A stretch of DNA of 64,000 nt. Source: an uncultured Lachnospiraceae bacterium (lineage in GTDB: Bacteria; Bacillota; Clostridia; Lachnospirales; Lachnospiraceae). The first letter of the stretch is position 1, and every line of letters begins with the position of its first letter. Where the stretch lies: assembly GCA_910584945.1 (NCBI GenBank), contig CAJUDY010000016.1, positions 1 to 64,000 of the forward strand. The letters run 5' to 3'. Below are positions 24,751 through 34,137 of this stretch, in pieces. The position numbers and the translations under genes are program-made. The notes beneath the pieces were generated by a model. It saw nothing but the letters and a program-made list of their open reading frames with translations, did no database searches and was not told the DNA's origin.

Positions 24751-24921
24751 TCAGGTTCCAGGTGACAAAGCAGAGCGCCGATACACCAAGTAATGCTCGG
24801 TGCAACCCGGAATATACAGGTTATAAAAAGCTTTCCTCGTGATCTCCTCCACGATTCCGTAATCTTCTTCTTTTTCGTTTCTTATCTCAATCAATGCAAT
24901 ACGCCTTTCTTCCCTGATCAT
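24751..24921 (-). pseudogene. GNAT acetyltransferase remnant (N-terminus)
   Basis: The frame begins MIREERRIALIEIRNEKEED and continues VEEITRKAFYNLYIPGCTEHYL, the first strand and helix of a GNAT N-acetyltransferase of the type commonly annotated in Clostridia. It stops after 56 codons, before the acetyl-CoA-binding loop. About two thirds of the gene is gone. The rest of the region from 24622 to 24995 holds nothing else recognisable. Confidence 0.6.
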
Positions 24922-24995
24922 ACGACATAGAAGCCTTGTCCATTCCTCCTCGTTTTTATCTTACTACACGCCTCCTGTTTCTGGCAAGACCATGC

Positions 24996-25031
24996 AAAAA
25001 AGTCCTGCCGCATCACTTCGTGCAGCAGGAC
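24996..25031 (-). terminator. Terminator after the alpha/beta hydrolase remnant
   Basis: On the minus strand GTCCTGC pairs with GCAGGAC (25025-25031 and 25002-25008), followed by a run of six Ts at 24996-25001. It lies 13 bases after the hydrolase stop codon. Confidence 0.75.
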
Positions 25032-25043
25032 CTTTTCATTTCT

Positions 25044-25896
25044 CTATCTCATATGTTTCGCAAAGAACTCCACCATCTTGTCAAAGGGAATCGCGTCTTT
25101 TCCACCGCCGTCATACAGATCGGTATGGACCGCCTCCGGAATGATCAGAAGCTCCTTGTTGTCCGTATAAGGGTTCTCCTTCACCATGGCGGCGTAGGCG
25201 TCGCGGCTGAAATAACAGGAATGCGCCTTTTCCCCGTGCATGATCAGGACCGCGCTGCGGATCTCATTGCTGTAGCGGAGAATCGGCTGGTTCATAAAAG
25301 ACATGCATCCGATCACATTCCAGCCGCCGTTGGAGTTCAGAGAACGCTTATGGTAGCCCCGATCTGTCTTATAATAATCATGATAATCTTTCACGAAGAA
25401 TGGGGCGTCCTTTGGAAGCGGGTCCACGACTCCGCCGCTCAGGGCATAGCTGCCGTTCTGATAATCCGTGATCCGCTGCGCGTTCATGGCTGCTTTCTTC
25501 TCATATCTTGAGTCAGCGGAATCCTCGGAGTCAAAATATCCGTTGGCGTTGACGCGGGTCATATCATACATGGTGGAGGCAACCGTCGCCTTCACGCGGG
25601 TATCCAGCGCCGCCGTATTCAGAGCCAGGCCGCCCCAGCCGCAGATACCGATAACGCCGATCTTCTTCGGATCAACCTGCTCCTGCACGGACAGAAAGTC
25701 CACCGCCGCCTGAAAATCCTCGGTGTTGATATCCGGAGACGCCATATACCGGGGCTCGCCTCCGCTCTCCCCCGTATAGGAAGGGTCAAACGCCATGGTC
25801 AGAAATCCCCGCTCCGCCATCGTCTGCGCATACAGCCCCGCCGCCTGCTCCTTCACCGCTCCGAAAGGCCCGCATACCGCGATTGCCGCCAGTCTG
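25044..25896 (-). pseudogene. Alpha/beta hydrolase (YcjY/dienelactone-hydrolase-like), N-terminally truncated
   Basis: The frame reads AIAVCGPFGAVKEQAAGLYA, GFLTMAFDPSYTGESGGEPR, then the nucleophile elbow GICGWGG (serine replaced by Cys) and a late catalytic region PEAVHTDLYD with the histidine. Translation from the ATG at 25856 gives 270 residues lacking the first 40 or so residues of the family. Upstream, homology breaks near 25896, where a LysR fragment on the other strand begins. The fold may be compromised. These proteins are usually divergently transcribed from a regulator, so the deletion took both 5' regions and the gap. Confidence 0.7.
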
Positions 25897-26065
25897 CCGG
25901 CACCTCATCGACATCAGTCCGGACAGCGGGCTTACCTTTCGCCCCCTCACCCCGGAGCTTAAGACAGGCATCTATCTGATCTGGAAAAAATATCAGGTCT
26001 TTACCCCGATCGCCGAACGGCTGCTGAAATACTTGAAAGAACGGTTCACACATGGTATACTCTAA
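25897..26065 (+). pseudogene. LysR-family regulator, C-terminal remnant
   Basis: The frame reads CRHLIDISPDSGLTFRPLTP and ELKTGIYLIWKKYQVFTPIA before a stop after about 55 codons, matching the last strand and helix of a LysR effector domain. The DNA-binding half is missing. It abuts the truncated hydrolase head to head at about 25896, a single deletion junction. Confidence 0.6.
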
Positions 26066-26127
26066 TTTATATAAGCCATGATCCACATGGCTCTCAATTT
26101 TTTCATAAAACAGGGAGAACATCAAGT

Positions 26128-26985
26128 ATGAAACAGAAACTGAGCATTATTCTTTCTATGGTTCTGTGCTTCTGCATGCTCTTGGGAAGCACGTCCTACG
26201 TTCGGGCAGCGCAGACTTCTCTTACCAGCCTGACCTTTGATGCGGATTATTATTACAATACGTATCCAGATCTGCAGACGGCTATTGGTAACGATTACAG
26301 CCGCCTGTACAGCCATTATGTGAATTCCGGTCTGGCCGAGGGACGGTCTGGAAGCGCGGAATTCAACTGCCTGGTCTACCGGAATAATTACCCGGATTTG
26401 GCGGCCTCCTTCGGAAACGATTATCTGGCCTACTGTGTTCACTATGAGAATTACGGAAAAGCCGAGGGCCGCGTCGCGGCAGGGGACGGTATGACGCTCC
26501 CGGCTGCGGTTACGGATGAAATGCCGGTCGACGCGCCTGCAGACGCGCCCATCGGCACCTACAGCACCGCCTACAGCCCGAATATCCCCCGTGCGGTCAA
26601 CGTCGCTCTGGCGGCGTCCAGGATCAACGGAGTGGTCGTTGCGCCCGGAGAAAGCTTTTCTTATACGCGCACCATTCTGCCGAGAACAACTGCCAACGGT
26701 TATGTAGAAGCGCCCGTAATCGTGAATAAAAAGTATGTCCCCGGGATCGGCGGAGGGATCTGCCAGGTGTCTTCTACCCTCTACGCGGCCATGCTGGCCG
26801 CCGGACTGCCTGCCACCGAACGTCATCCCCATTCCCTGAAAGTGGGCTATATTCCGGAGGGAATGGACGCCACCGTCTCCGGCACCACGATAGATCTTCG
26901 ATTCACCAATATTTTCGAGGAACCCATTCAGATTCAGGCTGTCGCGGATCAGGGTACGCTGACGGTGTCGATTTATAAGCAGTAA
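26128..26985 (+). CDS. Secreted VanW-domain protein with two N-terminal repeats
   Basis: 285 residues. A signal peptide (1-28, ending in YVRAA) is followed by two copies of a 37-residue repeat at about 37-73 and 79-115, with the pattern YYYNTYPDLQTAIGNDY and YRNNYPDLAASFGNDY, each ending GxAEGR. The C-terminal VanW/G5-linked domain (about 160-285) has NINGVVVAPGESFSYT-like sequence, VPGIGGGICQVSSTLYAAML and LRFTNIFEEPI. VanW proteins are cell-wall-associated with unknown chemistry. The repeat is common in clostridial surface proteins and may bind the wall. Stands alone between a LysR remnant and a TetR remnant. Confidence 0.85.
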   Translation: MKQKLSIILSMVLCFCMLLGSTSYVRAAQTSLTSLTFDADYYYNTYPDLQTAIGNDYSRLYSHYVNSGLAEGRSGSAEFNCLVYRNNYPDLAASFGNDYLAYCVHYENYGKAEGRVAAGDGMTLPAAVTDEMPVDAPADAPIGTYSTAYSPNIPRAVNVALAASRINGVVVAPGESFSYTRTILPRTTANGYVEAPVIVNKKYVPGIGGGICQVSSTLYAAMLAAGLPATERHPHSLKVGYIPEGMDATVSGTTIDLRFTNIFEEPIQIQAVADQGTLTVSIYKQ

Positions 26986-27002
26986 AATATAGGTTCTGAC
27001 TT

Positions 27003-27030
27003 ACAGAGGCTGCCATATGGCAGCCTCTGT
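27003..27030. terminator. Perfect hairpin after the VanW gene
   Basis: A 28-base perfect palindrome (27003-27030) with arms starting ACAGAGGCTGCCAT, 18 bases after the VanW stop. There is no T-run, so termination may be weak; it overlaps the end of a convergent TetR fragment. Confidence 0.55.
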
Positions 27031-27330
27031 TACATCCTGGGAAAGGCAATGATAAATATACTTTTACAAAGCTTTAATACTTCTTCCTGAGAGACGCCCG
27101 CAAGTTTCTCCTGAACCAACTTCACGAATACAATATAAAAGCTTTCCAACAGCGCTACCCTTGATGACTGTGTGGTATTCACTTCAAACAAATCAAAAAA
27201 GCGGATCAGGCTGTTTTTGTATTCTCCGATCTGCTTTGAACCAAATCCCATCGCTGTTTCAGAAAACTGGTCCAGTAATCTGCCGTAAGAACCATGATAT
27301 TCTTCTATAAGAAGAACAATTTTCCGCCCT
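27030..27330 (-). pseudogene. TetR-family regulator, C-terminal remnant
   Basis: The readable part (about 90 codons) runs RLLDQFSETAMGFGSKQIGE, YKNSLIRFFDLFEVNTTQS, then a helical tail ending SIFIIAFPRM, as in the ligand-binding half of TetR/AcrR proteins. The N-terminal helix-turn-helix is absent. From 27330 to 27417 I see nothing else. Confidence 0.45.
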
Positions 27331-27417
27331 CTACAAGAGTCCGAAATCCTACGTCTGTTTTATATTATTGAATACTTATCCCTTTTTAAGCATCTATCCA
27401 TCTATATTCGACCAAAA

Positions 27418-28602
27418 TCATACCCTCCTCTGCCCCGGAACCGCCCCACCCAGATACTGCACCGCGATCCGGTCCTCAGGGGCCGGATCAAAGAGATATA
27501 AGACGATCACAAAGAGGTATTCCAGCGGCTTCATCAGAAGATAGACCAGATCCGCCGTCCAGCGGCTCCTGATCTGTCTGGCAAGGGGATAGCCATAAGT
27601 GTCATAAAAATGCCGAAGCCTCCGGTGCGCACCCGGCAGCCGCTCTGCCAGAAGGTCTTCGAATGCATTGGCCACCAGAAGCTGCCGGTTTACCACAATG
27701 CTGTGCCCGTGCCGTACGCCCATTCGAAGAGGCTTTACTAGCTTTGGATGACCGCCTGCCGCTACGGTACACAGATAATGTTCGTCATAGAGTACATTGG
27801 GCGGGGCCTTCTGAAGTGACAGCGTCCAGTCGCTGGTCTGCGTCCATGCCTCGATCAGGCTGTTCGGTTTCTGTCCGAACAGGATCAGAACCGCAATCAG
27901 AAGTCCCAGGAGTGGCCACATCAGGAGAAACACCAGCCAGGAGAGACGGCGTCCCCGTTCCTGCTGTATCCATACCTGGCGCACCGTCTTTGCGAACACC
28001 AGAAGCAGATTAAGTGGATAAACCGCCAGCAGGAAATCATGCCCCAACAGCTGGATGACAAACAGGCCGCAGAGTCCGACTCCCAGATACATGGCCGCCA
28101 TGGCAAGCGCGCAGCACAGCGGCGGCAGTTTCTTCAGCGGAATAAAACGCAGAACCAGATAACCCAGAAGCGCGATCGCCCCAATGGTAAGAATGGTAGG
28201 AAACGTCCATGTGGCGACGGGCGTGTGGATCTCGCGGTTGACCAGCGTCTCCGTCCAGTCCGCCATTCGGATATCCGCTATCATCAGATAGCAGATCACA
28301 CAGACAACTCCCCACAGAATCGTGACCGCATCCGTGATCTTCGCGGTCCTAAGGGCCTCCTCCTGGTAGCGAAGGCGGCAGAGCTGCCAGCAGTTCCAGA
28401 AGGTTAGCGCCGCCGGATAGAATAAAAATCCTCCGAATATACACCCGACAAAAAGCAGAGACGGCAGTTCGACGATTGCCTCAATGCCCTGCAGGGTGAG
28501 CGACAACCTGGAACACGCAATCATAATGCCCGCCAGCAACGCCCCTGCCGCCACACACAGATTCGGGGATTTTTTGTAACGACTCTGGATCTTCTTAAAC
28601 AT
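27418..28602 (-). CDS. Conserved polytopic membrane protein (DUF6688-like)
   Basis: 394 residues with eight or so hydrophobic helices in the first 240 residues. A cytosolic C-terminal part follows, containing FGQKPNSLIEAWTQTSDWTL, YLCTVAAGGHPKLVKPLRMG, RHGHSIVVNRQLLVANAFED and a last amphipathic helix. This layout resembles the DUF6688 family, whose function is unknown. The GGHPKLVKP and GHSIVVNRQL blocks look conserved and could form an active or binding site. It is followed on the same strand by an aldolase fragment; no functional partner is evident. Confidence 0.6.
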   Translation of the reverse strand: MFKKIQSRYKKSPNLCVAAGALLAGIMIACSRLSLTLQGIEAIVELPSLLFVGCIFGGFLFYPAALTFWNCWQLCRLRYQEEALRTAKITDAVTILWGVVCVICYLMIADIRMADWTETLVNREIHTPVATWTFPTILTIGAIALLGYLVLRFIPLKKLPPLCCALAMAAMYLGVGLCGLFVIQLLGHDFLLAVYPLNLLLVFAKTVRQVWIQQERGRRLSWLVFLLMWPLLGLLIAVLILFGQKPNSLIEAWTQTSDWTLSLQKAPPNVLYDEHYLCTVAAGGHPKLVKPLRMGVRHGHSIVVNRQLLVANAFEDLLAERLPGAHRRLRHFYDTYGYPLARQIRSRWTADLVYLLMKPLEYLFVIVLYLFDPAPEDRIAVQYLGGAVPGQRRV

Positions 28603-28611
28603 GACTGCCTC

Positions 28612-28827
28612 CTATCTCCCTTTTTTCAGCATTCGTATTTTCTTCTTATTATACCCTTCCGGCGGATAATTACAAGATTTCACCGCTTTTTCTGCATCTT
28701 CAGCCGAGCTGATCATCGGAAAGATCACTCCGTCAACGCCCATCTCCAAAACCAGCTTGACAAGCACCGGATCATTCCACGCAACCCGAACAACTGCCGC
28801 TGCCCTCCCTGCCTGCGCAGCCATCAC
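28612..28827 (-). pseudogene. HpcH/HpaI-type aldolase remnant
   Basis: Reads VVRVAWNDPVLVKLVLEMGV, DGVIFPMISSAEDAEKAV and SCNYPPEGYNKK, the metal-binding and substrate loop of HpcH/HpaI class II aldolases (2-keto-3-deoxy acid aldolases). Only about 70 of 250 codons are left; the catalytic N-terminal part and the C-terminal barrel are missing. Confidence 0.7.
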
Positions 28828-28875
28828 CTGCAGACTGGTATTGCATTTTCATTCAATATGAGCAATTTTATAGCG

Positions 28876-28919
28876 CAAAAGACTGCAGGGATATCAAAGT
28901 ACTCTCCTGCAGTCTTTTG
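28876..28919 (-). terminator. Terminator of the lipoprotein/MMPL operon
   Basis: CAAAAGACTGCAGG (28876-28889) and CCTGCAGTCTTTTG (28906-28919) form a perfect 14-bp stem eight bases after the lipoprotein gene. The arm ends in a short T-run on both strands, so it may work in both directions. Confidence 0.7.
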
Positions 28920-28927
28920 TCACATAT

Positions 28928-31837
28928 TTATTTTTCTTCCTCCAGCTCGATCCCTTCTGTCTCGATGATGAACTTCACGCTTCCTTCTATCCCGTCGCTC
29001 TTACCGGAGAAGCTCTGATAGCTTCCGGAGAGATCCGAGATCGCGTCCACACGGTCCACCAGATTCTGGAGATCTTCATTCACCGTATCATACAGCTTCT
29101 GGATTCCGTCGTCATTGTACTCGTGAACGCCGTCCAGAAGTTCTTCGGTGCCGTCTTTCAACTCGTCTACGCCGTCCACCAGATCGACCACGCCGTCTTT
29201 GAGTTCTTCGGTGCCGTCTTTGAGTTCCTGGGTGCCGTCTTTGAGCTCCTCGGTACCGTCCTTTAACTCTTCCGTTCCTTTATACAGTTTTCTGGAACCT
29301 TTTCTGAGATCAATGCCGCCCTGGTAGAGCTTGGAGGTACCGACTTTTAGCGCATCGGCGCCGGTCTTCAGACTGCCGACCCCCTGCTGCAGCTCTGCAG
29401 CACCGCCGGTCAGCGTCCCCATCTGGCTGTTGATCTGAGCGACTCCGTCATAGATCTGTCCGACCGAAGTCTCCAGCGCCGCCATACCTTCTGTCAGCTG
29501 TGCCAGCTGCCCGGCATCCACGCCGCTGTTCAGCTGAGCCGCTACTTCTCTAAGAGCCGTGTCCGCTCCCTGGAGCGCCGCATAGGTGTTCATGGCCTCC
29601 AGCAGCTGCTCCTGCAGTGTATTGATTCTCTCCTGTTCTGCCACCAAGTCTGTCTGCAGGCTTGTGACCCGGCTGTACCCTTCCATGATCTCTTCGTATC
29701 TTTCCACAGACGCGGGATCGGAAGTTCCGGCTCCCTGTCCCTGATCCGCCGTCAAAGCCATGGCCATGGAAGTCATCCCGTCTGATTGGCTTAAACCTTC
29801 CAGATATGCTTTACCAAATTCGGACAGTTCCTGCTCCTCCGATTCCTCCTGCGGCTCCGGCTCCTCCTCCGCCGCTTTTTCCGGTGCGGACACATCTTCT
29901 TTTGCCGCTTCGGGCGCAGAAGTACTTTCTTCCGTTGGAGTATCCGGCACGGCAGCCGGTTCCTTTGAGCCTTTTGATGCCGCAGGCGTCTCTTCCGCGC
30001 TTACCGCCGAATCCGCTGATTCTTTCCGGCCCTCCGTCGGCACGGAGGAACCCTTTGCATCTCCCGATGCGGCGCCTGCTTCCCCGGAGCCTTCCGATGC
30101 CGCAGGCGGTTCCTTTTGTCCTTCCGTCGCCGCGTCTGATGCTGCCCGGTCTTCCGGTACCACAGACGGCTCCGGCTGCCCCTCGGCCGCCGCGTCTGAA
30201 GTTTCCGGACCTTTCGGTGCGTCATCGGGCCCGGGTGCTTCCGCTTTCTGTGCATCCGCCGGGTTTCCTTCCGCCGGGACCGGCGCTGTCTCTGTCTCCG
30301 ACTTCTCTCCCGCGCTTTCTTCCGCCAGGGCAAATCCCATCTGTTCCGCCGCTGCGTTCAATTCATCCCGTGTCGCTTCTGCTTCCCCTCGCGCGATTCC
30401 CAGCTGCGCCTTCAGTGCAGCTACCTGCCTACCGGCCGCCTGCATGTTTTTCTGGTTCTCCGCGATCTTCTGCTCCAGCATACTTCCCATACCGCCGACT
30501 CCGGCTGCCAGCTGGTCGACGCCGTTTTTCAAAAGTCCCACGCTGGTCTTGATATAGGGATGCTCTGCATCGCCGCTCTTTCCGTCCGGTCCCAACATCA
30601 TGGGAGTCTGAAGCGCATTCAAACCTCCCGCCAGCTGATTCACACCGCCGGTGAGATTCGGCATATTTTCATTCAGACGCCCGGCTCCGGTCTGCAAAGT
30701 TCCCATCCCCTGATCCAGTTCCTTCGCGCCTTCTCGAATGGTTCTCGCCCCGTCAGCCAGATCTCCGGCTCCGTCCAGCAGATCCTGAGCGCCTCCGTCC
30801 AACTCCCATGCCCCGTCCAGAAGCTCCTGCGCCCCGTCGTCCAGCTCCACGGCTCCGTCCCACAGATCCGGCATGTTGTCCTTCAGCTCCTGGACGCCGT
30901 CGTCCAGTTCCACACAGCCGTCGATCAACTCGTAGGTGGCGTCATTGAGTTCTTCGATATCATCCTTCAGATCATCGAATCCATCCATGTCATCCGTATT
31001 CAGCTCGCTGAACACATCCGGCATGAGGATCGTGGCGGTCATGCCCAGTTCAAAATCGGTCACGTCTGCCGTCACCTCCACATACTCCGGAATATCCATA
31101 TCTTCAAAACCTTCCAGGTTCAGAAGATCCAGACTGTCATACAGCCCCGGCATGGCTACGCCTGCCACGATTGTATTCTTTCCGTCTGAGAGAATCCTAC
31201 CATTCTCCACTTCCACATTCACGAACTTGTCAGAATCAAGGACCAGTGTGCTGGCCGCCACGAAGGGCACGCACAGCTGCGCCGTTTCTCCGCCGATCTT
31301 TGCCTGCTGCGCCGTAAGATTTTCATAGTCGAAACGGATCTTCACCTTCCCGCTCTTTCCGGCCAGCTCCTGGGGCTCTATCTTCTGCTCATCCAGATAA
31401 TAACTCACCTTTACATCCACAGGCAGCGTCTGGGAGGTCTCTCCTTGATAATAGATATCATTCCCCTCTGCCGCCCAGACATAGGTGTCCCCGTCCCGGG
31501 TGAAGGTCTCATCCCCCTTTACGTTAACCACATCGGTCAGATTCGAGACGTCGGTCAGTTCGTCTGCGCCTTCGCCGTTCTTCAGCCAGCTGCTGACGGT
31601 GATATTCTTTACATTTCCGCTGGCGTCCGCGTTTACATATACGGTCTCCTCCTTCTCCGCACTGCCCCCGGACGACCGATCCACAGCCCGCCCCGCAATC
31701 TCCGCCGCCTCAGATGCCTCTTCTATATTTTCCGTTGCTGTTTCTTCCGCAGCCGTCTCTTTCTGTTCCCCGCAGCCGCAGACAGAGACAGCCAGTATAG
31801 CCGTCAGTCCCAGACTCATGAATCTTTTCTTTTTCAT
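28928..31837 (-). CDS. Large YhgE/Pip-like repeat lipoprotein, partner of MMPL exporter
   Basis: 969 residues. A signal peptide ends in VCGC (lipidated Cys22 likely). Residues about 65-270 form a beta-rich domain. Two blocks of 7-residue repeats of the form ELxDGxx follow, one around 290-390 and a very regular KDGTEEL run near 880-915. These heptads resemble the coiled coil of YhgE/Pip and type VII-associated proteins. Between them lies a low-complexity Ala/Pro/Glu/Ser stretch (about 495-690) that probably spans the wall. The start overlaps the MMPL gene by four bases (ATGA), so the two are co-translated and probably form an envelope-spanning export complex. Confidence 0.8.
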   Translation of the reverse strand: MKKKRFMSLGLTAILAVSVCGCGEQKETAAEETATENIEEASEAAEIAGRAVDRSSGGSAEKEETVYVNADASGNVKNITVSSWLKNGEGADELTDVSNLTDVVNVKGDETFTRDGDTYVWAAEGNDIYYQGETSQTLPVDVKVSYYLDEQKIEPQELAGKSGKVKIRFDYENLTAQQAKIGGETAQLCVPFVAASTLVLDSDKFVNVEVENGRILSDGKNTIVAGVAMPGLYDSLDLLNLEGFEDMDIPEYVEVTADVTDFELGMTATILMPDVFSELNTDDMDGFDDLKDDIEELNDATYELIDGCVELDDGVQELKDNMPDLWDGAVELDDGAQELLDGAWELDGGAQDLLDGAGDLADGARTIREGAKELDQGMGTLQTGAGRLNENMPNLTGGVNQLAGGLNALQTPMMLGPDGKSGDAEHPYIKTSVGLLKNGVDQLAAGVGGMGSMLEQKIAENQKNMQAAGRQVAALKAQLGIARGEAEATRDELNAAAEQMGFALAEESAGEKSETETAPVPAEGNPADAQKAEAPGPDDAPKGPETSDAAAEGQPEPSVVPEDRAASDAATEGQKEPPAASEGSGEAGAASGDAKGSSVPTEGRKESADSAVSAEETPAASKGSKEPAAVPDTPTEESTSAPEAAKEDVSAPEKAAEEEPEPQEESEEQELSEFGKAYLEGLSQSDGMTSMAMALTADQGQGAGTSDPASVERYEEIMEGYSRVTSLQTDLVAEQERINTLQEQLLEAMNTYAALQGADTALREVAAQLNSGVDAGQLAQLTEGMAALETSVGQIYDGVAQINSQMGTLTGGAAELQQGVGSLKTGADALKVGTSKLYQGGIDLRKGSRKLYKGTEELKDGTEELKDGTQELKDGTEELKDGVVDLVDGVDELKDGTEELLDGVHEYNDDGIQKLYDTVNEDLQNLVDRVDAISDLSGSYQSFSGKSDGIEGSVKFIIETEGIELEEEK

Positions 31838-33936
31838 TTTACTACGCCTCCCGTCTCATTATTTTGCTGTTTCAGACATTTTCTCATTCCCATGGTGGTA
31901 TAACAGATCAAACGGTCAAACACCAGGAAGAACGAGGGCAATAAGAAAAGTACGATAACCATACTGATCAAAGCGCCTCTTGCCAGCAAAATCACAATGG
32001 ATTTGATCATATCAATATTCGAATACAAGGCCACGCCGATGGTCGACGCAAACAGGCTGAACGCACTGGTGATGATCGAATGAAAGGACGTCTTGTGAGC
32101 GATCTCCACGGCCTCCTTTTTGCTCTTTCCGCTCAGCCGTTCATCCTTATAGCGGTTTGTCATCAGGATTGCGTAATCCACCGTCGCGCCCAGCTGAATG
32201 GTTCCCACCACGATAGGGGCCACAAAGGCCTGGCTGATCCCCCGGTAATAGGAGCATGCCATATTGACAAAAATCGAAAATTCGATGGTAGTCACCAAAA
32301 TAAAAGGAAGGCTGATGGACTTAAACACAATCATTACGATCAAGAAGATCGCCAGGATGGACAAGGTATTGACCGTCATCAGGTCGACGCTGGTCACATC
32401 CTCCAGGTCCTTCATCAGCGGCGCCTCTCCGATGACCATGGCCGTGTCGTCATACTTTTTCACGATCTCATTGATCCGGGCGATCTGGGCGTTGCACGGA
32501 GCCGTGGCCGAGCTGTACTGGGAGCAGATGAAGACCATTTCATAATTGTCTGATTTCAGCGAAGAAGTCAGATCTGCCGGAATCATGGACTCCGGAATCC
32601 CCCCTCCCAGCACCGACTGGATACCCAGCGCCCAGTCCACGCCGTCCACCTTTTCGATCTCCTGAATCATATTGGCCTTGTCTTTGGCACTGTTTCCGCT
32701 GTTCATCAGAAGAATATGTACATTGCTCATATCAAAGGTATTCTTCAACTTGTCATTGGCAATGGCGCTGTCCAGATCGTCGGGAAGTCCTGTATCAATA
32801 TTATAATACAGTTCCACCTCATTGTTGCCGTGATAGGCCGGAACAAATGCGATCAAAAAGAGCAGAATCCATACCCAGTGAAATTTCCGGATAAAATCCG
32901 AAAGCTTCCCCATATCCGGGAAGAAGGACCGATGCTTCAATTTCATGATCGGCTTTTCAAAGAGGAGCACCATGGCCGGAAGCACCGTCACACAGCACAG
33001 TACCCCGATGATTACGCCCTTGATCATGACAACGCCCAGGTTCTCTCCCAGGGCAAAAGTCATAAAGATCAGCGCCGCAAAACCTGCGATAGTGGTGAGA
33101 GAACTTCCCAGGACCGAGACAAACGTCTCGCTGATGGCCTCCGCCATGGCGTCCTCCCGGTGCTCATAGCGCGGTTTGCATTCCTCGTAGCTATGCAGAA
33201 GGAAGATGGAGTAGTCCGTCGTAACTCCCAGCTGCAGGACCGCCACCAGGGCCTGGGTAATATAGGAGACATCCCCAAGGAACAGGTTGCTACCCATATT
33301 GTAGGCGACCGCCAGGCCGATACTGGTCAGAAAGAGGAAGGGCACCGCGAAGGAATCCGTGGTCAGAATCAGTACCAGCAGCGACAGAAGACTTGCCACC
33401 ATCACGTAGCCGGGAATTTCCTTCATGGCCAGGTTCTTGATATCCGTGACGATTCCGCTCATGCCGCTGATGAAGCACTGCTGCCCCACCTCGGCGCGCA
33501 TCTCCTCGATGGCCTCCATGGTGGTTTCCGCCGACGTCGTCTGATCGAACAGCGCGATCATCATGGTGGAATCTCCCTGAAAGAGCGCGTCCGCCACCGC
33601 GCCCGGAATCATGCTCACCGGAACGTCGATCCCCACAAAATCGTCGTACCACAGCACCTTTTCCACATGGTCGATGGCCTCGATCTTTTCTTCCAGAAGC
33701 ACCACGTCCTTTTTCTGCATGCCGTCTACCACCACCATGGAAAAAGCGCCCATGCCGAATTCGTCTACCATGATATCCTGCCCCGCCACAGTTTCCAGAG
33801 AATCCGGCAGATAGCTTAGAATATCATAATTCACTTTTGTAGAAACAAACCCAATGGCAGATGGGATCAAAAGCAAGAATGCAAGCAGCACGATGGAGAT
33901 CTTGCGTTTTGCGATAAACTTTCCTATCTGTTTCAT
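31834..33936 (-). CDS. MMPL/RND-family transporter
   Basis: 700 residues with 12 membrane helices in two six-helix halves, each with a large extracellular loop (about 35-170 and 385-515). RND/MMPL features include VLQLGVTTDYSIFLLHSYEE and the matching TIQLGATVDYAILMTNRYKD. The aspartate in T(T/V)DY of helix 4/10 is the proton relay in this superfamily. MMPL pumps export lipids, lipopeptides or drugs. It is the first gene of the operon with the giant lipoprotein and is preceded by two TGAC-N5-GTCA operators, so expression is probably inducible by a TetR-type repressor that is not in this window. Confidence 0.9.
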   Translation of the reverse strand: MKQIGKFIAKRKISIVLLAFLLLIPSAIGFVSTKVNYDILSYLPDSLETVAGQDIMVDEFGMGAFSMVVVDGMQKKDVVLLEEKIEAIDHVEKVLWYDDFVGIDVPVSMIPGAVADALFQGDSTMMIALFDQTTSAETTMEAIEEMRAEVGQQCFISGMSGIVTDIKNLAMKEIPGYVMVASLLSLLVLILTTDSFAVPFLFLTSIGLAVAYNMGSNLFLGDVSYITQALVAVLQLGVTTDYSIFLLHSYEECKPRYEHREDAMAEAISETFVSVLGSSLTTIAGFAALIFMTFALGENLGVVMIKGVIIGVLCCVTVLPAMVLLFEKPIMKLKHRSFFPDMGKLSDFIRKFHWVWILLFLIAFVPAYHGNNEVELYYNIDTGLPDDLDSAIANDKLKNTFDMSNVHILLMNSGNSAKDKANMIQEIEKVDGVDWALGIQSVLGGGIPESMIPADLTSSLKSDNYEMVFICSQYSSATAPCNAQIARINEIVKKYDDTAMVIGEAPLMKDLEDVTSVDLMTVNTLSILAIFLIVMIVFKSISLPFILVTTIEFSIFVNMACSYYRGISQAFVAPIVVGTIQLGATVDYAILMTNRYKDERLSGKSKKEAVEIAHKTSFHSIITSAFSLFASTIGVALYSNIDMIKSIVILLARGALISMVIVLFLLPSFFLVFDRLICYTTMGMRKCLKQQNNETGGVVK

Positions 33937-33974
33937 ATTCTTTCCCTTTTCTATTTCCTTTCGTTGTCCAAAAG

Positions 33975-34029
33975 TGACTTTTGGTCATTTCTTAATATAT
34001 GTTATACTACAAAAGTGACTAATGGTCAA
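33975..34029 (-). promoter_or_regulatory. Promoter of the MMPL operon with two identical-type operators
   Basis: On the minus strand TTGACC (34024-34029), 17 bases, TATAAC (34001-34006). Two palindromes of form TGAC-N5-GTCA sit at 33975-33987 and 34016-34028, 41 bases apart centre to centre (about four helical turns). The upstream one overlaps the -35 box. This is a typical repressor arrangement for TetR-type control. Confidence 0.8.
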
Positions 34030-34057
34030 TATTTTTATAAATTTTTTATGATTATCT

Positions 34058-34119
34058 GAAAAAAGGGCAAAGAATAAGCCGGGAAACGCAGCCATCCGCT
34101 GCATTTTCCGGCCCTTATT
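34058..34119 (-). terminator. Terminator of the Ldh-family dehydrogenase gene
   Basis: On the minus strand, AATAAGGGCCGG pairs with CCGGCTTATT around an inner GCAG/CTGC stem (34073-34119), followed by a CTTTGCCCTTTTTT tract. It begins 19 bases after the gene. Confidence 0.65.
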
Positions 34120-34137
34120 CGACTCTGAAGTCCTCTC

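Noticed and set aside
29150..29290. Tandem short repeats resembling a CRISPR or DNA repeat array
   Set aside because: The period is a multiple of three and matches the KDGTEEL heptads of the lipoprotein; there are no unique spacers. It is a protein repeat.
29760..30557. Ser/Ala/Pro-rich 265-codon frame on the plus strand
   Set aside because: It is the complement of the low-complexity part of the giant lipoprotein, which biases all frames.
32716..33819. A 367-codon open frame on the plus strand
   Set aside because: Antisense to the MMPL transporter; His/Arg/Gln-rich with no domain.
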